This document shows, in pieces, positions 14,262 to 17,865 of a DNA stretch of 17,865 bases; position 1 is the first letter of the stretch, and each line of letters begins with the position of its first letter. Where the stretch lies: positions 1-17,865 of the forward strand of contig CAZRTZ010000053.1 of the NCBI GenBank assembly GCA_964603155.1, written 5' to 3'. A program made the position numbers and the translations under genes. Source of the DNA: VAUL01 sp964603155 (GTDB lineage: Bacteria; Desulfobacterota; Desulfuromonadia; Desulfuromonadales; BM103). Below the pieces are notes generated by a model. That model saw only the letters and a list, made by a program, of their open reading frames with translations, was not told the origin of the DNA and did not search any database.

Positions 14262-15617
14262 TTGAAACAGAAAACCGTCTATACCTGTCAGCAGTGCGGC
14301 CTGCAGAGCCCGAAATGGCTGGGACGCTGTCCGGATTGCGGGCAATGGGGCGGCCTGATTGAAGAGACCGTCACCGTCACCAAGGGGGGGAAGAGTCTCC
14401 CGGCACCGGGTGGTGCGTTGCCGCAACGGTTGCATGAGGTCAGTGTCGTCGGTGAAGATCGCCGGCCGAGCGGCTTCGGCGAGTTCGACCGGGTTCTCGG
14501 CGGCGGCACGGTCCCCGGCTCTTTCATCCTCATCGGCGGCGACCCCGGCATCGGCAAGAGCACCCTGCTGCTGCAGGCCGCCGATCGATGGGCGAAACTT
14601 GGCCCGGTCCTCTACGTCACCGCCGAGGAGTCGACCCGCCAGGTCAAACTGCGTGCCGAACGGCTCGGCGTCGGTGCGGGCGACCTGTACCTTCTGGCCG
14701 AAAACTCCCTGGAGACAGTCCTTGAGCGGGTGCGCGATCTCAAGCCGGCCTTCCTGGTCATCGACTCGATCCAGACGGTATTCACCAATGCCCTGGAATC
14801 GGCGCCGGGGAGCGTCAGCCAGGTGCGCGAGTGCGCCGGCAAGCTGATGCAACTGGCCAAGGGCGAGGGGGTGGCGACCTTCCTGGTCGGCCACGTCACC
14901 AAGGATGGGGCGATCGCCGGGCCGCGCATGCTCGAGCACATGGTCGATACGGTCCTCTACTTCGAGGGGGACGCCGGGCACCCCTACCGGATCCTGCGCG
15001 CGGTCAAGAACCGCTTCGGCTCGACCAACGAGATCGGCGTCTTCGAGATGCAGGAGGTTGGTCTGGCCGAGGTTCCCAACCCTTCCGAACTGTTCCTGGC
15101 CGAGCGGCCCCAGGAGGCGCCGGGGAGCATTGTCGTCGCCAGCATCGAGGGGACCCGGCCGATCCTGGTGGAAATTCAGGCGCTGGTCTCGGGCACGGCC
15201 TTTGGCAATCCCCGTCGCACCGCCATGGGGATCGACGCCAACCGCGTCTCCCTGCTGGTCGCGGTGCTGGAGAAGAAGGTCGGCTATACCCTCTTGGCCC
15301 AGGACATCTTTCTCAACGTCGCCGGCGGAGTGAAACTCAACGAGCCGGCCATCGACCTGGGCATCGTTGCCGCACTGGCCTCCAGCCATCTCAATCGTCC
15401 GGTGCCGGCCCGCACCGTGCTCTTTGGCGAGGTCGGCCTGGCCGGCGAAGTGCGGGCGGTGTCACGCCCGGAACTGCGCGTCAAGGAGGCGGCCCGCCTC
15501 GGTTTCGACCGTTGCCTGCTCCCTGCCGGCAATCTTAAGAACCTCGACAAACCCAAAGGGCTCAAACTGGTCGGAGTCCGGACGGCGGACGAGGCGATGG
15601 GGCATCTGTTCGAATAA
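14262..15617 (+). CDS. radA: DNA repair/recombination ATPase RadA
   Basis: RadA (Sms) is a RecA-like hexameric branch-migration helicase acting in recombinational repair. The start is TTG 14262, with GAGG 5 nt upstream, giving MKQKTVYTCQQCG. The 451-aa product has normal length and all family features: an N-terminal zinc finger (Cys9, Cys12, Cys23, Cys26), Walker A GGDPGIGKST with Lys99, the VIDSIQT Walker B region, the RadA-specific KNRFG motif at 249-253, and a C-terminal Lon-protease-like domain (GIDANRVSLLVAVLEKK, AGGVKLNEPAIDLGI, FGEVGLAGEVR). It is followed by an intergenic fold-back repeat and then moaC; co-transcription with moaC is possible, since no terminator other than the repeat separates them. 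Confidence 0.96.
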   Translation: MKQKTVYTCQQCGLQSPKWLGRCPDCGQWGGLIEETVTVTKGGKSLPAPGGALPQRLHEVSVVGEDRRPSGFGEFDRVLGGGTVPGSFILIGGDPGIGKSTLLLQAADRWAKLGPVLYVTAEESTRQVKLRAERLGVGAGDLYLLAENSLETVLERVRDLKPAFLVIDSIQTVFTNALESAPGSVSQVRECAGKLMQLAKGEGVATFLVGHVTKDGAIAGPRMLEHMVDTVLYFEGDAGHPYRILRAVKNRFGSTNEIGVFEMQEVGLAEVPNPSELFLAERPQEAPGSIVVASIEGTRPILVEIQALVSGTAFGNPRRTAMGIDANRVSLLVAVLEKKVGYTLLAQDIFLNVAGGVKLNEPAIDLGIVAALASSHLNRPVPARTVLFGEVGLAGEVRAVSRPELRVKEAARLGFDRCLLPAGNLKNLDKPKGLKLVGVRTADEAMGHLFE

Positions 15618-15719
15618 AGGCGAATTCAGAAGTCAGAATGCAGAATTCAGAAGCCTTCGGTGTGAGTTGGAGCTGTCTGAACTCGATTGTTCTTCTGAAT
15701 TCTGACTTCTGTATTCTGT
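15616..15719. repeat. Dispersed fold-back intergenic repeat, copy B (radA/moaC gap)
   Basis: The left arm (15616-15653) and right arm (15690-15719) are imperfect inverted repeats of gaattcagaagtcagaat-type words. The first 15 bp and the internal ccttcgg at 15654-15660 match copy A at 12681-12726 in the same order. The left end overlaps the radA stop codon by two bases, and the element ends 13 nt before the moaC ribosome-binding site. Confidence 0.8.
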
Positions 15720-15745
15720 ATCCGCAGTTAGTAAGGAGTCTGTTT

Positions 15746-16243
15746 ATGCCCAACCAACTCTCTCATTTCGATGCCGACGGCCAGGCGATCATGGTCGATG
15801 TCGGCGCCAAGGCCGCAACCCGGCGGCGGGCGGTGGCGCGCGGCGCTGTGACCATGCAGGCAGAGACTCTGCAGCGGATCGTCGACCGGAAGATAGAAAA
15901 GGGCGATGTCTTCACCGTCGCCCGCCTGGCCGGAATCATGGCCGCCAAGCAAACGCCGCAGCTGATCCCCTTGTGCCATCCGCTGCTGCTGTCGAGCGTC
16001 AGCATCCACTTCACCCCCAAGCCGCAACTCGGCTGGGTAGAGATCGAGGCGACGGTCTCGGTTACGGGTCAGACCGGCGTGGAGATGGAGGCGCTGACCG
16101 CGGTGACGGTCGCCGCACTGACCGTGATCGACATGTGCAAGGCCATCGACAAAACCATGACCATCGAGGCGGTGCGCCTGGTCGAGAAGGAAGGGGGCAA
16201 GAGCGGGCATTTCGTGCGGCCGGGGGAGCCCGCCCATGGCTGA
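15746..16243 (+). CDS. moaC: Cyclic pyranopterin monophosphate synthase MoaC
   Basis: MoaC converts the MoaA product into cyclic pyranopterin monophosphate, the first stable intermediate of molybdenum cofactor synthesis. The ATG at 15746 has AAGGAG (15733-15738) 7 nt upstream; an upstream in-frame start lies inside the repeat and is rejected. The 165-aa product has the expected length and motifs: IPLCHP with His78, TGVEMEALTAV (110-120) and DMCKAIDKTM (129-138) with the catalytic-type Asp129 and Lys132. It overlaps the next membrane-protein gene by 8 bp, which indicates translational coupling. Confidence 0.96.
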   Translation: MPNQLSHFDADGQAIMVDVGAKAATRRRAVARGAVTMQAETLQRIVDRKIEKGDVFTVARLAGIMAAKQTPQLIPLCHPLLLSSVSIHFTPKPQLGWVEIEATVSVTGQTGVEMEALTAVTVAALTVIDMCKAIDKTMTIEAVRLVEKEGGKSGHFVRPGEPAHG

Positions 16244-16757
16244 GTCGCACCGCTACGTGATCCGCCGCGCCTTCGTCGTCCCCCTGGGGCTGGCACTGCT
16301 GCTCATCGCGGCCCTGCTGGGAGTCACCATCGTGCATGGCCAACCGGTGGCGAAGATCGCCTTCCTGATCATCTTCGCCATCCCTTTGCTGGTGCTGTTC
16401 CTCGCCAGCACCTTCCGGCACCTGAACGTCGATGCCGGAGGCGTCACGGCCACGACACTATTTGGCAGCAAGCGTCTGGAATTCTCGCAAATCACCGCCG
16501 TGGATAGTGTGCGAGTGCGCAGCCGGGTTTTTTTCACCCTCTCGGCCGGCGAAGACGAGTTCCTGATCATCTCCAACGGCTACGCCGACTTTGCCGGCCT
16601 GATCAACACCCTATTGGAGCGGGTCCCTCCGGCGACAGTCTCCGAGGAGACCAGGCAGCTGGCCGCCGCGCCACCGGCCCGGCATGCCGATATTGCCATG
16701 GTCTGGTTCACCATCGTCGCCCTGACCTACGTGCTGATTGCGCAGCTCCAAAGATGA
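16236..16757 (+). CDS. Small membrane protein with a PH-like central domain, unknown function
   Basis: The ATG at 16236 lies inside the end of moaC (8-bp overlap). The 173-aa protein has two N-terminal membrane segments (about residues 12-33 and 40-58), a ~90-residue soluble region and a C-terminal membrane segment (about 150-170). The middle part (HLNVDAGGVTATTLFGSKRLEFSQI...) reads like the bacterial PH-type domain of small membrane proteins: a short beta-rich stretch with 'G-x-x-x-T-x-x-x-F-G-x-x-x-I/L-x-x-x-x-I'. No catalytic motif is present and no link to molybdenum cofactor synthesis is visible beyond the overlap. It is followed by the tRNA promoter. Confidence 0.8.
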   Translation: MAESHRYVIRRAFVVPLGLALLLIAALLGVTIVHGQPVAKIAFLIIFAIPLLVLFLASTFRHLNVDAGGVTATTLFGSKRLEFSQITAVDSVRVRSRVFFTLSAGEDEFLIISNGYADFAGLINTLLERVPPATVSEETRQLAAAPPARHADIAMVWFTIVALTYVLIAQLQR

Positions 16758-16766
16758 GTCTATGCG

Positions 16767-16795
16767 TTGACAAGCCGGGGGCTTTCCGCTACATT
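16767..16795 (+). promoter_or_regulatory. Promoter of tRNA-Ala
   Basis: Perfect TTGACA (16767-16772), a 17-nt spacer and TACATT (16790-16795), 12 nt before the mature tRNA 5' end. Confidence 0.75.
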
Positions 16796-16807
16796 GTGCC
16801 GCACTTC

Positions 16808-16883
16808 GGGGTTGTAGCTCAGCTGGGAGAGCGATGCGTTCGCAACGCATAGGTCGTGGGTTCGATCCCCATCAACTCCACCA
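16808..16883 (+). tRNA. tRNA-Ala (anticodon CGC)
   Basis: A full cloverleaf can be drawn. The acceptor stem ggggttg/caactcc has one G:T pair; the D-arm is gctcagctgggagagc; the anticodon stem atgcg/cgcat holds the loop ttcgcaa (anticodon CGC, codon GCG); the T-arm contains gttcgatcc. The terminal CCA is encoded at 16881-16883. It has its own promoter and terminator, so it is a single-gene unit. No integrated element is seen at its 3' end. Confidence 0.95.
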
Positions 16884-16891
16884 AGAAAATC

Positions 16892-16924
16892 AAAGGGTTG
16901 GCAATTTTTTGCCAACCCTTTTTT
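16892..16924 (+). terminator. Rho-independent terminator of tRNA-Ala
   Basis: A 13-bp perfect stem (16892-16904 with 16909-16921), a TTTT loop and a T run to 16924. It may also stop minus-strand transcripts from the RcsF-like gene, since A-rich sequence flanks its other side. Confidence 0.92.
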
Positions 16925-16987
16925 ACTGGGGTTTGTGCTGACAGCGACTTTTCACGCAATCAATTAAAGGATTTATGCGGAAAAAGA

Positions 16988-17368
16988 TTACGGCTCCTGC
17001 CTGAACTTGACTGCGATTCCACGCAGCATCGAGATGCTCCTGCAATTGCCGACGGACTCCCCCTCCGGCTGCTTGATGTGATGAATGCCGATCACACCGT
17101 CTCCGCCAAGAGCCATGGATTTCAGGCACAATTTCTCTATCGCCTCTTCCGTCGTCGCCTCACGTTCGCCCGGTGTCAATTGACAGGAAATCCCCTCAAT
17201 GACCCCAAACTCCCTCTCAACCGGAGGGTGCGAGTCATCTCTGATCATGTAGGCCTTGATCTGGTGGGCCTTGGCTTGTTCCTTCCTGGTAAGCCGGTGC
17301 AACTGGTCTTCTGGCAACCACTGCGCACAGCCGGTGAGCAGAAGTGATAAAACCAGCAGCCGCCTCAT
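16988..17368 (-). CDS. RcsF-like small lipoprotein
   Basis: The ATG at 17368 was chosen because it gives a compact lipoprotein signal (MRRLLVLSLLLTGC, lipobox Cys14) with an AGGGA-type ribosome-binding site upstream; longer starts would overlap the preceding gene. The product is 126 aa. The mature region resembles the RcsF fold: an ISCQ motif (Cys62), a helix-rich middle with Cys81 (TTEEAIEKLCLKSMALGGDGVIGI) and a final GNCRSISMLRGIAVKF strand (Cys109). RcsF of enterics is an outer-membrane stress sensor with two disulfides; here the fourth cysteine position reads Leu115, so at most one such disulfide plus a free Cys remains. The function outside an Rcs pathway is unknown. It lies 19 bp downstream of the partial gene and is likely co-transcribed. 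Confidence 0.7.
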   Translation of the reverse strand: MRRLLVLSLLLTGCAQWLPEDQLHRLTRKEQAKAHQIKAYMIRDDSHPPVEREFGVIEGISCQLTPGEREATTEEAIEKLCLKSMALGGDGVIGIHHIKQPEGESVGNCRSISMLRGIAVKFRQEP

Positions 17369-17387
17369 CAAATCCCTGCCTCCCAGA

Positions 17388-17865
17388 CTATTCCTCATCA
17401 TGGCCATCCACCCTCAGCGGGAGCGTGGGCCCCGAATTATTGTCTTGCCCCGTCTCTCGCCCCGCTCCGGCACTCCGCGCCCCCCCCTGGATTGCCTCCC
17501 CGAGCCTTCCACGCAGGGGATCAAGGAGCTTTTTCCCCTGCGTCTCATTCTGCGACAGGGTCCTGCACCACCCCCTGGCCTCACCTCTGGAGATGCCGGC
17601 CCGGGTCACTCTCTTGGTGGCACTCAAGTCGTTCCGGTTAATGACGACCAGCGTCGCCATCCCCGTGGCCTCGACAATAATGGTCAGGTAGTCATCGCCC
17701 CAGTAGATCTCTTTCTTGCGAACGGCATCGTCTTTGCCGCCAACGTAGGCGATATTTTCGCCGGACACGAGCTCCGTGAAAACCGTCGTATTTCGCTCCC
17801 CGCTGAATTTGCACTCGATATCGAGTGCCCAGGAATTTTGCGAGAGAGAGGCGAGAAAAAGCGCT
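17388..17865 (-). CDS. Secreted protein of unknown function (5' truncated by the window edge)
   Basis: The frame is open from the window edge to the TAG at 17388-17390. An internal GTG at 17768 is not the likely start, because the upstream codons read as the end of a signal peptide (ALFLASLSQNSWA) followed by LDIECKFSGERNTTVF. About 158 residues are visible. The first ~70 mature residues look like a beta-rich periplasmic domain (VSGENIAYVGGKDD, EIYWGDDYLTIIVEATG, ATLVVINR); the C-terminal ~60 are charged, Gly/Arg-rich and probably disordered. I recognise no family. It precedes the RcsF-like lipoprotein by 19 bp in the same direction, suggesting an envelope-related operon. Confidence 0.75.
   Translation of the reverse strand, partial: ALFLASLSQNSWALDIECKFSGERNTTVFTELVSGENIAYVGGKDDAVRKKEIYWGDDYLTIIVEATGMATLVVINRNDLSATKRVTRAGISRGEARGWCRTLSQNETQGKKLLDPLRGRLGEAIQGGARSAGAGRETGQDNNSGPTLPLRVDGHDEE

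Noticed and set aside
14115..15389. A 425-codon open extension of the glcD frame antisense to radA, giving an apparent 885-aa protein
   Set aside because: The extension has no family-like sequence and lies entirely opposite conserved radA codons. GlcD homologues start at the MLDNR position with its own leader and promoter, and the open frame is a product of GC-rich codon bias.
16884..16987. An integration (att) site at the tRNA 3' end
   Set aside because: No integrase gene and no repeated copy of the tRNA 3' end are visible in the window.

Overview
The window is GC-rich bacterial DNA, about 17.9 kb, with no rRNA, phage, transposase or CRISPR content. Small triheme and monoheme c-type cytochromes, a PilT retraction ATPase, a glcD-glcF pair without glcE, a sigma-54 type promoter and calcium-motif-rich secreted proteins together suggest a Desulfuromonadales/Geobacterales-type (deltaproteobacterial) metal- or sulfur-reducing bacterium. 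That placement is inference from gene content; no rRNA marker is present.

Layout. (1) 1-4808, plus strand, a secreted-protein cluster: the 3' part of a cupredoxin/multicopper-oxidase-like protein, a terminator, a small lipoprotein and a subtilisin-like protease. The oxidase-like protein and the protease end in the same five-unit FG-GAP/VCBS-like repeat domain, and 500 bp of that domain are base-for-base identical in the two genes. (2) 4849-8100, housekeeping: a minus-strand PP-loop ATPase related to tRNA thiolases, divergent from pilT, then moaA, ending in a strong bidirectional terminator. (3) 8156-10653, minus strand: a triheme c7-type cytochrome with its own promoter, then a short transcription unit whose small reading frame runs into its terminator without a stop codon, then a 632-aa secreted monoheme protein with two tandem Ig-like domains, calcium-binding repeats and a third, diverged copy of the five-unit repeat domain. 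This last gene has a sigma-54 type -24/-12 promoter with an operator-like inverted repeat just upstream. (4) 10777-11350 is non-coding, with inverted repeats and a fold-back element. (5) 11351-14114, minus: glcD-glcF, an FAD/Fe-S 2-hydroxyacid dehydrogenase pair. (6) 14262-16757, plus: radA with a consensus sigma-70 promoter, moaC and a small membrane protein. Related fold-back repeats sit in the glcD/glcF gap and the radA/moaC gap. (7) 16808-16883 is tRNA-Ala(CGC) with its own promoter and terminator. (8) 16988-17865, minus: an RcsF-like lipoprotein preceded by a 5'-truncated secreted protein.

Functional picture. moaA and moaC carry out the first two steps of molybdenum cofactor synthesis but lie about 7.6 kb apart. 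The most unusual theme is the recurring C-terminal five-repeat domain attached to three unrelated extracytoplasmic 'heads' (cupredoxin, subtilase, monoheme/Ig), with evidence of recent sequence homogenisation between two of them. Second is the non-stop small ORF at 8651, whose architecture resembles that of non-stop-regulated ribosome-rescue factor genes, though no sequence homology is visible.
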